Positions 22,743 through 32,903 of a stretch of DNA of 42,769 nt are shown here, piece by piece. The DNA lies in assembly GCA_003141095.1 (NCBI GenBank), contig PLKM01000061.1, forward strand, positions 1-42,769, in the 5' to 3' direction. Position 1 is the first letter of the stretch; every line of letters begins with the position of its first letter. The position numbers were made by a program, and so were the translations under genes. The DNA comes from Acidimicrobiaceae bacterium. GTDB taxonomy: Bacteria > Actinomycetota > Acidimicrobiia > Acidimicrobiales > RAAP-2. The notes below the pieces were generated by a model that was not told the origin of the DNA, made no database searches, and saw only the letters and a program-made list of their open reading frames with translations.

Positions 22743-23324
22743 ATGGTCGACCACGCGCGCGTGCAGGGGCTCATCCGAGAGCTTCTCGAAGCGATTGGCG
22801 AAGATCCCGCCCGTGACGGTCTTCTCGACACCCCGCGCCGGGTCGCCGACATGTACGTCGAGCTGTTCGAAGGTCTCGAAGCCGATCCGGGCGAGCACCT
22901 GCGCGTCACGTTCGAGTCGGATCATGACGAGATGGTCATGGTTCGAGATATCCCCTTCACGTCGCTCTGCGAGCATCACCTCGTTCCGTTCATGGGTCTC
23001 GCGCACGTGGCGTACCTGCCCGGTCCCGAGGGGCGCATCACCGGACTGTCGAAAATGGCCCGGCTCGTCGAGGGTTACGCCCGTCGCCTCCAGGTGCAAG
23101 AGCGCATGACCACCGAGATCGTGGAGGCGATGGAACGCGAGCTTCATCCCAAAGGCACCATCGTGGTCATCGAGGCTGAGCACTTCTGCATGTCGATGCG
23201 CGGCGTGAAAAAGGCCGGCGCGTCGACCGTGACGTCGGCGGTTCGCGGCGTGTTTCGCGACGACGCCTCGTACCGCGCCGAGGCGCTGCAGTACATCCAC
23301 CAACGAAGGTCGACGTGGCGCTGA
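22743..23324 (+). CDS. folE: GTP cyclohydrolase I
   Basis: First step of folate synthesis: GTP to 7,8-dihydroneopterin triphosphate. 193 residues; family motifs are GLLDTPRRVADMYVELFEGL, FTSLCEHHLVPFMG (zinc Cys and His), GLSKMARLVEGYARRLQVQERMT split across the middle, and AEHFCMSMRGVKKAG (third zinc Cys). All three zinc ligands are present, so this is the ordinary zinc enzyme. ATG 22743 is preferred to GTG 22737. The end overlaps folP by 10 bases. Confidence 0.96.
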   Translation: MVDHARVQGLIRELLEAIGEDPARDGLLDTPRRVADMYVELFEGLEADPGEHLRVTFESDHDEMVMVRDIPFTSLCEHHLVPFMGLAHVAYLPGPEGRITGLSKMARLVEGYARRLQVQERMTTEIVEAMERELHPKGTIVVIEAEHFCMSMRGVKKAGASTVTSAVRGVFRDDASYRAEALQYIHQRRSTWR

Positions 23325-24115
23325 GCCCGATGGTCATGGGCATCGTGAACGTGACGCCCGATTCGTTTTTCCCAGCCTCGCGGACCGAAGTCACCGAGCA
23401 AGCCGTCCTGCGGGGCCTCGAGCTCTTCGCCCAGGGCTGCGACGTCGTGGACGTCGGGGGCGAGTCCACGCGGCCGGGAGCGACCCCGGTGGGTGTGGAC
23501 GAAGAGTTGGCCCGGGTCGTTCCCGTCGTCGCGGCCCTCTCCCAGGCGGGTCCCGTTTCGGTCGATACGAAGAAGGACCCGATCGCGCGCGCGGCCGTGA
23601 GGGCCGGGGCGAGCATCATCAACGACGTCTCGTGCACGCTGGTGGAACTGGCGGGCGAGTTGGGCGTTGGCTACGTGGCGATGCACAGTCAGGGCGACTC
23701 GTCGACAATGCAGCTGAATCCGGTGTACGGCGACGTGGTCGGCGAGGTCGCTGAATTCCTGCGCGCCGCGGCGAGGCGCGCGATCGCCGCGAACGTGTCG
23801 CCGCTGTGGCTCGATCCCGGTATTGGCTTTGGCAAGACCGTCGAGCACAATCTCGCGCTGCTGGCGAACTGCGCGCAGTTCGTCGAACTCGCCGACGAGT
23901 ACGGAGCCGGCGTGTTGATTGGCACGAGCCGCAAGCGCTTCTTGGAACACCTCGGCAGCGAAACGCTCGACGTGAACCAGCGTCTCGAGGGGTCAATAGC
24001 CACCGAAGCGTGGGCCATGGCCCAAGGTGTCAGTATGGTTCGTGTACATGACGCCGTGGCCGCCGTGCAGCTACGTGAGTTGCTCGTTCGTCCCGTCGAG
24101 GAGGTAATCGCGTGA
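23315..24115 (+). CDS. folP: Dihydropteroate synthase
   Basis: Joins p-aminobenzoate to the pterin diphosphate; target of sulfonamides. 266 residues, TIM barrel: MGIVNVTPDSFFP (loop 1), VVDVGGESTRPGATPV (loop 2), VSVDTKKDPIARAA, IINDVSC, WLDPGIGFGKTVEHN, IGTSRKRFLEHLG and the closing SMVRVHDAVA. All diagnostic residues are present. GTG start inside the end of folE; its stop forms a GTGA overlap with the next gene. Confidence 0.96.
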   Translation: MALSPMVMGIVNVTPDSFFPASRTEVTEQAVLRGLELFAQGCDVVDVGGESTRPGATPVGVDEELARVVPVVAALSQAGPVSVDTKKDPIARAAVRAGASIINDVSCTLVELAGELGVGYVAMHSQGDSSTMQLNPVYGDVVGEVAEFLRAAARRAIAANVSPLWLDPGIGFGKTVEHNLALLANCAQFVELADEYGAGVLIGTSRKRFLEHLGSETLDVNQRLEGSIATEAWAMAQGVSMVRVHDAVAAVQLRELLVRPVEEVIA

Positions 24116-24612
24116 GGGGCAAGTGGGCAGCCGGTATCGAGCCGAGAAATTTCACCTGGGTGTACAAGGGGATTCTGGCCGTGTCCGAGCGGCCTGGCGG
24201 GTCGACGACGGTGCACCGGCGAGTACGCCGGGACGAGGAGCTCCTGTGGCTGAAGCACCAAGGCTTCGGCCGGGTGATTTCAATCCTTCCCGTGATGCAG
24301 AACCTCAGCGCGTACTTCGAGCACGGCCTCACCGCGAGCCACTACGCCCTGCGTGGCGGACCCCAGCAGCGTGAAGTCCTCGAGGCCTGTTACAAGGACA
24401 TAGCGAACTGCATGAACAACAAGACCGTCGTGCTATTGCACAGTGACGAGGTCTCGGATCGTCTGCTCGGCGTCATCGCCGGCTACTTGGTGTGGACGAA
24501 AAAGGCCCCGACGGTGCCCACGGCGGTCGCTCTCGTCGAGCGGCTGTTCAAGCGTTCGATCGGACCCGACGGTCGAACGGTGCTGTTCGACCTTCCCGAG
24601 GCCCCGGAGTGA
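24112..24612 (+). CDS. Predicted catalytically dead dual-specificity phosphatase-like protein in the folate operon
   Basis: 166 residues, function unknown. The layout resembles a small tyrosine/dual-specificity phosphatase: a substrate-loop-like start (FTWVYKGILAVSERPGG), a strand-loop GFGRVISILPVMQNLSAYFEHGL split by eye near 51-72, and a P-loop-like strand VVLLHSDEVSDRLLGVIAGY near 106-125. The last has the exact spacing of the phosphatase signature H-C-X5-R, but the Cys is Ser111 (His110, Arg117 kept). The missing nucleophile predicts a phosphate- or nucleotide-binding pseudo-enzyme rather than a phosphatase. It is coupled by GTGA overlaps to both folP and folB, so its job is probably linked to folate. 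The fold call is by eye, and an unrelated fold is possible. Confidence 0.6.
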   Translation: MRGKWAAGIEPRNFTWVYKGILAVSERPGGSTTVHRRVRRDEELLWLKHQGFGRVISILPVMQNLSAYFEHGLTASHYALRGGPQQREVLEACYKDIANCMNNKTVVLLHSDEVSDRLLGVIAGYLVWTKKAPTVPTAVALVERLFKRSIGPDGRTVLFDLPEAPE

Positions 24613-24974
24613 GCGACGTGATCGAGCTGCGTCGGCTTCGCTGCAGCGCGGTCGTCGGGGTGCTCGCCGAGGAGCGTGATCGTCCTCAGCCGCTCGAGTT
24701 CGACATCGATGTCGAGCGCCCTTTCGTGGTGGCGGCGCTGAACGATGACGTCAGCGAGACGACGAACTACGCCGAGGTGCTGTCGCTGACGGCCGCGGTT
24801 GCCGTAGAGGGCAGGTTCTTGTTGCTGGAGTCCCTGGCGTACCGCGTCGGGCGCGAGATTCTGGCTCTCGACGCGGAGATTCAATCGGTCACCGTAGCGG
24901 TGCGCAAGCTCCGCCCCCCGGTTCGCGAAGACGTCGCCACGGTGGGCGTGCGCTGCACTCTTCATCGTCCGTAG
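24609..24974 (+). CDS. folB: Dihydroneopterin aldolase
   Basis: Cleaves dihydroneopterin to 6-hydroxymethyl-dihydropterin. 121 residues from GTG 24609, overlapping the previous stop (GTGA). Family pattern: VIELRRLRCSAVVGVLAEER at the start, FDIDVERP, DVSETTNYAEV with the conserved Tyr, FLLLESLAYRVGREIL, and the strand VTVAVRKLRPPV carrying the catalytic Lys. The long open frame upstream of the GTG lies over the previous gene and is not used. It overlaps folK by one base (TAGTG). Confidence 0.93.
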   Translation: MSDVIELRRLRCSAVVGVLAEERDRPQPLEFDIDVERPFVVAALNDDVSETTNYAEVLSLTAAVAVEGRFLLLESLAYRVGREILALDAEIQSVTVAVRKLRPPVREDVATVGVRCTLHRP

Positions 24975-25441
24975 TGCGCCGCGCGTACCTCTCGCTCGGC
25001 TCGAACCTTGGTAATCGGGCCGAGCACCTCGCGAGGGGACTGGAAATAGTCGTCGCCAACGACGAGTACCGCGTGTCGCAGGTCTACGAGACCGAGCCCG
25101 TCGGCGGCGTTCGCCAGGACGACTTCTGGAACTTGGTGGTGGAACTGACCACGGACGCCACTCCGCGTGAGCTCTTGGAACGATGCCGCCTGGCCGAAGG
25201 CGCCCGTGGGCGCACTCGCGACGTCCACTGGGGACCGAGAACCCTGGACGTTGACGTGCTGTTGGTGGGAACCGAGACCAGCGACGACCCTGAGATTCTG
25301 GTGCCTCACCCGAGGATGTACGAACGGCGCTTCGTCCTGGATCCCTTGGCGGAGCTGGCTCCGCAGCTCGTGAACGAGGGTCAACTGAAGGATTGCGCCG
25401 GACGGGTCGTCGTACTCGGTACACTCAACATGTTGCGCTAA
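24974..25441 (+). CDS. folK: 6-hydroxymethyl-7,8-dihydropterin pyrophosphokinase
   Basis: Transfers diphosphate from ATP to hydroxymethyl-dihydropterin, giving the FolP substrate. 155 residues: YLSLGSNLGNRAEHL at the start, VYETEPVGGVRQDDFWNLVVEL, then RTRDVHWGPRTLDVDVLLVG holding the metal Asp pair, and LVPHPRMYERRFVLDPLAELAP at the end. GTG start overlapping the folB stop. It is followed by a 42-base gap with a fresh ribosome binding site for the pantothenate genes. Confidence 0.95.
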   Translation: MRRAYLSLGSNLGNRAEHLARGLEIVVANDEYRVSQVYETEPVGGVRQDDFWNLVVELTTDATPRELLERCRLAEGARGRTRDVHWGPRTLDVDVLLVGTETSDDPEILVPHPRMYERRFVLDPLAELAPQLVNEGQLKDCAGRVVVLGTLNMLR

Positions 25442-25483
25442 CACCGAACGGCACCCGCGGGGCTGGAACGGATAGGAGCATTT

Positions 25484-26200
25484 ATGAAGATTTCAATCGT
25501 GGGCACGGGTCGTGCCGGCACATCCTTCGAGCGAGCCCTGCGCTCGGTCGGCCATGACGTACTGCTCGTTCGACACTTCGACTTGCGCCGACTCGGCTCG
25601 CCCGGACTCGTTCTTCTGTGCGTGCCCGACGACGAGATCTCGTCAGTCGCTGGAGATATTCCCGAGAGCGACTCGTACGTGGTTGCCCACGTTGCGGGTT
25701 CGCGCAACCTCAGCGTGCTGGAGCCGCATCGGCGCGTCGCCTCGATACATCCCTTGGCCGCGCTGCCGTCGAAGGAGATCGGCGCGCAGCGTCTCGTGGG
25801 TGCCACGTACTGCGTCGCCGGCGACGAGATCGCTCGCGACGTCGTGGCTTCGCTGCGCGGGCGCGCTATCACCCTGAGCGACGACCAGCGTACGCGCTAT
25901 CACGCCACCGCGACCGTCGCGGCCAATCACCTCGTCGCCCTGATGGGCCACGTCAAGAATCTGGCCGAAGCAGCCGGTCTCAGCCTCGAGGACTTCTCGC
26001 CGCTCGCCGAGCAGGCGCTCGCCGACGTTCGACGCGTGGGACCCGAGGCGGCGCTGACGGGTCCCGCCTCGAGGGGCGACATGGCGACCATCGATGCGCA
26101 CCTCGCCGCGATCCCGGAGGCCGAGCGCTCCACCTACGTCGCCTTGGCGAACACCGCATTCGAGCTCTCTGAACACCGCCGCTCGCAAACCCCGGCGTGA
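25484..26200 (+). CDS. panG: Rossmann/DUF2520 protein, probable PanG-type ketopantoate reductase
   Basis: 238 residues. The N-terminal NAD(P)-binding fold starts MKISIVGTGRAGTSFERAL (GxGxxG) with VLLVRHFD at the second strand, LVLLCVPDDEI, and VVAHVAGSRNLSVLEPH. The C-terminal DUF2520 helical domain contains SIHPLAALPS and TATVAANHLVALMGHVKNLA near 145. DUF2520 proteins include PanG, shown in Francisella to reduce 2-ketopantoate to pantoate; the location directly before panC (one-base gap) supports the same role. AGGAG precedes the ATG. The matching M. tuberculosis locus (Rv3603c) is listed as hypothetical, so the function is inferred. Confidence 0.8.
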   Translation: MKISIVGTGRAGTSFERALRSVGHDVLLVRHFDLRRLGSPGLVLLCVPDDEISSVAGDIPESDSYVVAHVAGSRNLSVLEPHRRVASIHPLAALPSKEIGAQRLVGATYCVAGDEIARDVVASLRGRAITLSDDQRTRYHATATVAANHLVALMGHVKNLAEAAGLSLEDFSPLAEQALADVRRVGPEAALTGPASRGDMATIDAHLAAIPEAERSTYVALANTAFELSEHRRSQTPA

Positions 26201-26201
26201 C

Positions 26202-27059
26202 GTGGAGCGGCTGAGCACCCTCGGGGCGTGGCGTGAGTACGCGGGGTCCCAGCGCGCCGCCGGGCGTCGCGTCGGGCTGGTGCCGACCATGGGTGCGCTG
26301 CACGCCGGCCACTCGTCGTTGTTCGAGGCCGCCAAGCAGAACGGCGACGTCGTGCTCGCGACAATTTTTGTCAATCCTCGCCAGTTCAACGACGTCGGCG
26401 ACCTGAACGCCTACCCGCGCACGCCGCAACTCGATCACCACACCGCCGAGCAGCACGGCGTTGACTGCCTGGTCGAACCGACCCTCGCTGAGATGTGGCC
26501 GGACTATCCGGCTCCGACGTCCACGACCGTGTCCGTGCGAGGCATCAGCGACACCCTCGAGGGCGCGGGCCGCCCCGGCCATTTCGACGGCGTCGCCAGC
26601 GTGGTGGCGAAGTTGTTCGCCGTCACCGGGCCGTGCCGCGCGTACTTCGGGGAGAAGGACTTCCAGCAGATCGTCGTGGTTCGCCAGATGGTTCGCGACC
26701 TGGCCCTTGACGTCGAGGTGGTCAGTTGTCCGATCGTGCGCGACGGCGACGGCCTCGCGCTTTCGAGCCGCAACCTGCTCTTGAGCCCCCCGGCACGAAC
26801 TCGCGGTCTCGCGCTGTCGCGCGCGTTGCGCGACGTGCAGTCGAGCCGCGGTCCCGCGAGCGCTCAGCGGGCTCGAATGCGCCAGATCCTGGAAGAGTCC
26901 GATATCGACGTCGCCTACGCCGAGGTCGTCGACCCGGTCACGCTGGTGCCCACGGTAGATGATGAGGTCGGCGAAAGGCGCGCCCTCCTCGCCGGAATCA
27001 TCGACGGCGTGCGCCTGATAGATAACGCGGCAGTTTTTGTTGAGGCGGGGAGAACCTGA
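26202..27059 (+). CDS. panC: Pantothenate synthetase
   Basis: Condenses pantoate with beta-alanine using ATP to make pantothenate. 285 residues from GTG 26202, one base after panG. VGLVPTMGALHAGHSSLF carries the HxGH nucleotide motif, then FVNPRQFND, GRPGHFDGVASVVAKLF, AYFGEKDFQQ, and DGLALSSRN as the KMSKS-like loop. The C-terminal dimer domain (about 180-285) ends ALLAGIIDGVRLIDN. The stop overlaps the coaX start. No panD follows, although it normally lies between panC and coaX in actinobacteria. Confidence 0.96.
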   Translation: MERLSTLGAWREYAGSQRAAGRRVGLVPTMGALHAGHSSLFEAAKQNGDVVLATIFVNPRQFNDVGDLNAYPRTPQLDHHTAEQHGVDCLVEPTLAEMWPDYPAPTSTTVSVRGISDTLEGAGRPGHFDGVASVVAKLFAVTGPCRAYFGEKDFQQIVVVRQMVRDLALDVEVVSCPIVRDGDGLALSSRNLLLSPPARTRGLALSRALRDVQSSRGPASAQRARMRQILEESDIDVAYAEVVDPVTLVPTVDDEVGERRALLAGIIDGVRLIDNAAVFVEAGRT

Positions 27060-27892
27060 TGCTTTTGGCGATGGACGTTGGCAACACCGAGACACTCATC
27101 GGGCTCTTCGGCCCCCAGGCCCCCGACGCCCCCGACGCGATGGGTTTCGCGAGAGCGACGGACGAGCGGGGGCTGGCCTTTCACTGGCGAATCTCCACGA
27201 TCGCCGAGCGCACCCCCGACGAGCACGCCATGGTGCTCACCCAGTTGCTCGACCTCGAGGGGATCGACCTGAGGACCGCCATCAGCGCGATGGCCATCTC
27301 GTCGTCCGCGCCCGCAGTTACCACGCAACTTCGTCGCATGGCCAATCGCTGGTTTTCCGAGCTGGAGCTCACGGTCATCGGCCCGGGCACCAAATCGGGC
27401 ATGCCGATCCTCTACGACAATCCCCGAGAAGTTGGCGCCGACCGCATCGCCGACGCGGTGGGGGCGTACGATCTCTACCCCGGAGCGTCGATCGTGGTGG
27501 ACATGGGCACGGCCACGGTCTTTGACGTGGTCAGCGCCAAGGGCGAGTATCTCGGCGGGGCGATCGCCCCGGGCGTAGCGATTTCGCTCGAGGCGCTCTA
27601 CTCCCAGGCGTCGGCGCTTCGCTCGGTGGAGTTGGTTCGCCCACGCTCCGTCATTGGCCGCTCGACCGTGGAGTCAATCCAGTCCGGCGTGCTCTACGGT
27701 TTCGCCGCCCAGGTCGATGGTGTGGTCGAGCGGATCCTCGAGGAGCTGGGCGAGGCGACGGTCATCGCGACCGGCGGCCTCGCTGGCCTGATCGCGCCCC
27801 ACACCAAGCACGTCCAGCACGTGGAGCCGTGGCTGACCCTCCACGGATTGCGTATCGTTCATGAACGGAATCATTCGGGAGACACTTCGTGA
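27059..27892 (+). CDS. coaX: Type III pantothenate kinase
   Basis: First step of coenzyme A synthesis from pantothenate. 277 residues of the ASKHA fold: MLLAMDVGNTETLIGLFG (phosphate 1), REVGADRIADAVGAYDLYP with the catalytic Asp, VVDMGTATVFDVV (phosphate 2), GGAIAPGVAISLEAL, and ATGGLAGLI near the end. The loop after the first strand is about 15 residues longer than usual (PQAPDAPDAMGFARATDERG). The ATG overlaps the panC stop, and its own stop overlaps lysS (GTGA). Confidence 0.95.
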   Translation: MLLAMDVGNTETLIGLFGPQAPDAPDAMGFARATDERGLAFHWRISTIAERTPDEHAMVLTQLLDLEGIDLRTAISAMAISSSAPAVTTQLRRMANRWFSELELTVIGPGTKSGMPILYDNPREVGADRIADAVGAYDLYPGASIVVDMGTATVFDVVSAKGEYLGGAIAPGVAISLEALYSQASALRSVELVRPRSVIGRSTVESIQSGVLYGFAAQVDGVVERILEELGEATVIATGGLAGLIAPHTKHVQHVEPWLTLHGLRIVHERNHSGDTS

Positions 27893-29292
27893 CCACGCCT
27901 TACACATTCGCCCATAACGCCTACTGCGCCGCGCTGCAGCGCACGTACGCCCACCTCACCGACGGCGAGGAGTCGGGCCACACGGTGAACGTGGCGGGTC
28001 GCGTGATGCTGCTGCGCGCCCAGGGAAAGCTCGCCTTCGCGACGATGCGCGACTCCACCGGCGAGATCCAGCTCTTCGCCCTCGCGGCGCTGTGCGAGGG
28101 CTTCGACGAGTTCTCGAAGCTCCACCTCGGCGACTGGGTGGGGGTCACCGGCGAGGTCGTGCGCACGAAGCGCGGCGAGCTTTCGGTGAAGGTGACGTCG
28201 TGGGTCCGGCTCGCCGAGGCCCTGCACAACTTCGGCGACAAGTGGGCGGGCATCAACGACTACGACCTCAGGTACCGCCACCGTGAGGCCGACCTCTGGG
28301 CCAATCCGACTTCGCGCCGGTCGCTCACCCGTCGCAGTGAGATGCTTCGCAGCGTCCGCGAGCGCTGCTGGGCGGCGAACTTCATGGAAGTCGAAACGCC
28401 GATACTCAACGCCATCGCGACGGGGGCGGCGGCGCGTCCCTTCAAGACGTACCACCACGCCCTGGACAGCGAGCTTTTCCTGCGCATCGCGCCGGAACTC
28501 TGGCTGAAGCGCCTCGTGGTCGGTGGCTACGAGCGCGTCTTCGAGCTCGGGCGCGTCTTTCGCAACGAAGGACTGAGTCCGCGCCACAATCCCGAGTTCA
28601 CCATGCTCGAGCTCTACGCCGCGTACTGGGACTACCGCGACATGATGTCGTTCGTCGAAGAGCTCGTATCGGGCGTCGCTCAGGACGTGCTCGGCACCAC
28701 CGAGACCGAGTACCAGGGTCGGCCCTTCTCGTTCGCGGCGCCGTGGCCTCGCCGCACGATGGCCTCGCTCGCCAGCGAGGCGGTCGGCGAAGACGTGTCC
28801 GTGCACACCCCGCGCGAGCACCTCGCGAAGTTGCTCGCCGAGCGTGACGTGGCGGTGCACGCGTCGTGGGGCGCGGGGCGGTGCCTCGCCGAACTCTTTG
28901 AGGCGACCTGCGAGGAGAATCTCTGGGAGCCAATATTCGTCACCGAGTATCCCGTCGAAGTGTCGCCGCTCGCCAGGCGTCACCAGACGGACCCGGAACT
29001 CACCGAGCGATTCGAGTCCTACGCGGCGGGCCGCGAGCTCTCCAACGGCTTCAGCGAACTGAACGACCCCGTTGACCAGCGCGCCCGGTTCGAGGAGCAG
29101 GCTCGCCTCGCCGCGGCCGGTGACGACGAAGCAATGCAGATCGACGAGGACTACATCAAGGCGCTCGAGTGGGGACTACCGCCGACCGCCGGACTCGGCA
29201 TTGGCATGGACCGGCTCGCGATGCTCATCGCCGACGAGCCGAGCATTCGAGAGGTCATCGCCTTTCCGACCCTGAAGCCGCTTCGCGACTAG
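27889..29292 (+). CDS. lysS: Lysyl-tRNA synthetase, class II
   Basis: Charges tRNA-Lys. 467 residues. The N-terminal anticodon-binding OB-fold (about 30-115) includes VAGRVMLLRAQGKLAFATMR. Class II motif 1 is NFMEVETPILN, motif 2 is RVFRNEGLSPRHNPEFTMLE near 225-244, and motif 3 is GLGIGMDRLAMLIAD near 440. The Lys-specific pocket LDSELFLRIAPELWLKRL is clear. GTG start overlapping coaX. The last gene of the tilS-to-lysS operon; its stop overlaps the convergent prenyl synthase stop in a shared CTAG. Confidence 0.95.
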   Translation: MTTPYTFAHNAYCAALQRTYAHLTDGEESGHTVNVAGRVMLLRAQGKLAFATMRDSTGEIQLFALAALCEGFDEFSKLHLGDWVGVTGEVVRTKRGELSVKVTSWVRLAEALHNFGDKWAGINDYDLRYRHREADLWANPTSRRSLTRRSEMLRSVRERCWAANFMEVETPILNAIATGAAARPFKTYHHALDSELFLRIAPELWLKRLVVGGYERVFELGRVFRNEGLSPRHNPEFTMLELYAAYWDYRDMMSFVEELVSGVAQDVLGTTETEYQGRPFSFAAPWPRRTMASLASEAVGEDVSVHTPREHLAKLLAERDVAVHASWGAGRCLAELFEATCEENLWEPIFVTEYPVEVSPLARRHQTDPELTERFESYAAGRELSNGFSELNDPVDQRARFEEQARLAAAGDDEAMQIDEDYIKALEWGLPPTAGLGIGMDRLAMLIADEPSIREVIAFPTLKPLRD

Positions 29293-30266
29293 TGCGAGGG
29301 AAGGTCCTCGAGTAGCGACTCGATGAGCGAACCGAAGCCATTGCGCAACGCCTCGCTCGGCAACGTTGCAAGGGTTTCGAGGGCCTGGCCGAGAAACGAC
29401 TGGGCCGCGAGGATCGTCCGATCGATTCCGTCGGTCGCGACGACGAGCTTTCGGGCGCGCTCGCGATCGGCGTCGTTGAGCGCCGTGCCAAGGATGCTTC
29501 GAAGTTCGTCCCCGACGATGGGGTCGCGCAGGGCGAAAAGGGTGGGCAGGTTGTAAATGCCCTCCGCGAGGTCCTGACCCGCGGGCTTTCCCAGCTCGTT
29601 GTCGACCGCGGTCACGTCCAAGATGTCGTCACGCAGTTGGTAGATCATGCCAAAGCAACGGCCGAACTCGGTGAGGGCGTCGGTCTCCTCGGCGCTGAGG
29701 CCGGCGGTGATCGCGCCCGCGCGACAACTGGTCGCCATCAGCGACGCGGTCTTGCCCTCGATGGCCTCGTAGTAGTCGGCTTCGGTGCGTTCGACCGAGA
29801 ACGCGGTTCGAACCTCCGAGACCTGACCGCGGGTGAGCCAGGCGAGGGTGCGCGCGAGCAGTCCGGCCATCTCGACGCCCAGGTCCGCGGCGATCGCGGC
29901 CGAGCGTGCCATCAGGTAGTCGCCCGCGACGATCGCGATGAGGTTGCCGTAGCGAGCGTTGACGCTGTCGACGTTGCGGCGTACCTCGGCTTCGTCCATG
30001 ACGTCGTCGTGGTACAGCGACGCCAGGTGCAGCAGCTCGAGAGCGACGCCGCCCAGGAGGTCCTCCCTGGTCGCTTCCCGGGCGCCGCTGGTCGCGGAGG
30101 CGATCGCGAGCATCGGGCGCAGGCGCTTGCCGCCGGCGTAGATAAGGTGGGTTGTCACCCCGTCGAGGTACTCGTCGCCAAAAATGACCGATTCGGCCAA
30201 TAAGGTCTCTAGGCGCCGGAGATCGGCCTCAACCGAAGCAAGCTGAAGTCGCTTAAGGGGGTTCAC
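29289..30266 (-). CDS. Trans-polyprenyl diphosphate synthase
   Basis: Makes a long-chain isoprenyl diphosphate (menaquinone side chain or similar). 325 residues from GTG 30266. The first Asp-rich motif is LLHLASLYHDDVMDEAEVRR (DDVMD), the chain-length segment upstream is GGKRLRPMLAI, and the second motif is GMIYQLRDDILDV (DDILD). The product length cannot be read by eye, so hepta- to decaprenyl are all possible. The longer open frame to 30338 is rejected: TAAGGT ends 7 bases before GTG 30266, and GGAGG also lies just upstream. Its place between lysS and clpC breaks the usual actinobacterial order. Confidence 0.92.
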   Translation of the reverse strand: MNPLKRLQLASVEADLRRLETLLAESVIFGDEYLDGVTTHLIYAGGKRLRPMLAIASATSGAREATREDLLGGVALELLHLASLYHDDVMDEAEVRRNVDSVNARYGNLIAIVAGDYLMARSAAIAADLGVEMAGLLARTLAWLTRGQVSEVRTAFSVERTEADYYEAIEGKTASLMATSCRAGAITAGLSAEETDALTEFGRCFGMIYQLRDDILDVTAVDNELGKPAGQDLAEGIYNLPTLFALRDPIVGDELRSILGTALNDADRERARKLVVATDGIDRTILAAQSFLGQALETLATLPSEALRNGFGSLIESLLEDLPSH

Positions 30267-30273
30267 ACCCTCC

Positions 30274-30279
30274 ACCTTA
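30274..30279 (-). promoter_or_regulatory. Leaderless -10 element (TAAGGT) of the polyprenyl synthase gene
   Basis: Minus-strand TAAGGT is 7 bases before the GTG, identical in sequence and spacing to the KimA-like gene. GGAGG between them could also act as a ribosome binding site. Confidence 0.45.
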
Positions 30280-30368
30280 GATGAGCATTCTGGGTGGTCC
30301 GAAGGGGAGGAACGGAATGTCGCTTCGCACCGGTACACTTGTAATTGTTGACGCGTAAAGGATGAACT

Positions 30369-32873
<2,505 letters not shown>

Positions 32874-32890
32874 ACGTCACAGCACACTTC

Positions 32891-32896
32891 TAGTGT
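32891..32896 (+). promoter_or_regulatory. Leaderless -10 element (TAGTGT) of radA
   Basis: TAGTGT ends 7 bases before the radA GTG, in the 30-base gap after clpC; no ribosome binding site. Confidence 0.45.
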
Positions 32897-32903
32897 CGTC
32901 AGG

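Noticed and set aside
27871..28983. 370-codon minus-strand open frame
   Set aside because: Antisense shadow of lysS caused by high GC; His/Arg/Glu-rich low-complexity translation without family motifs.
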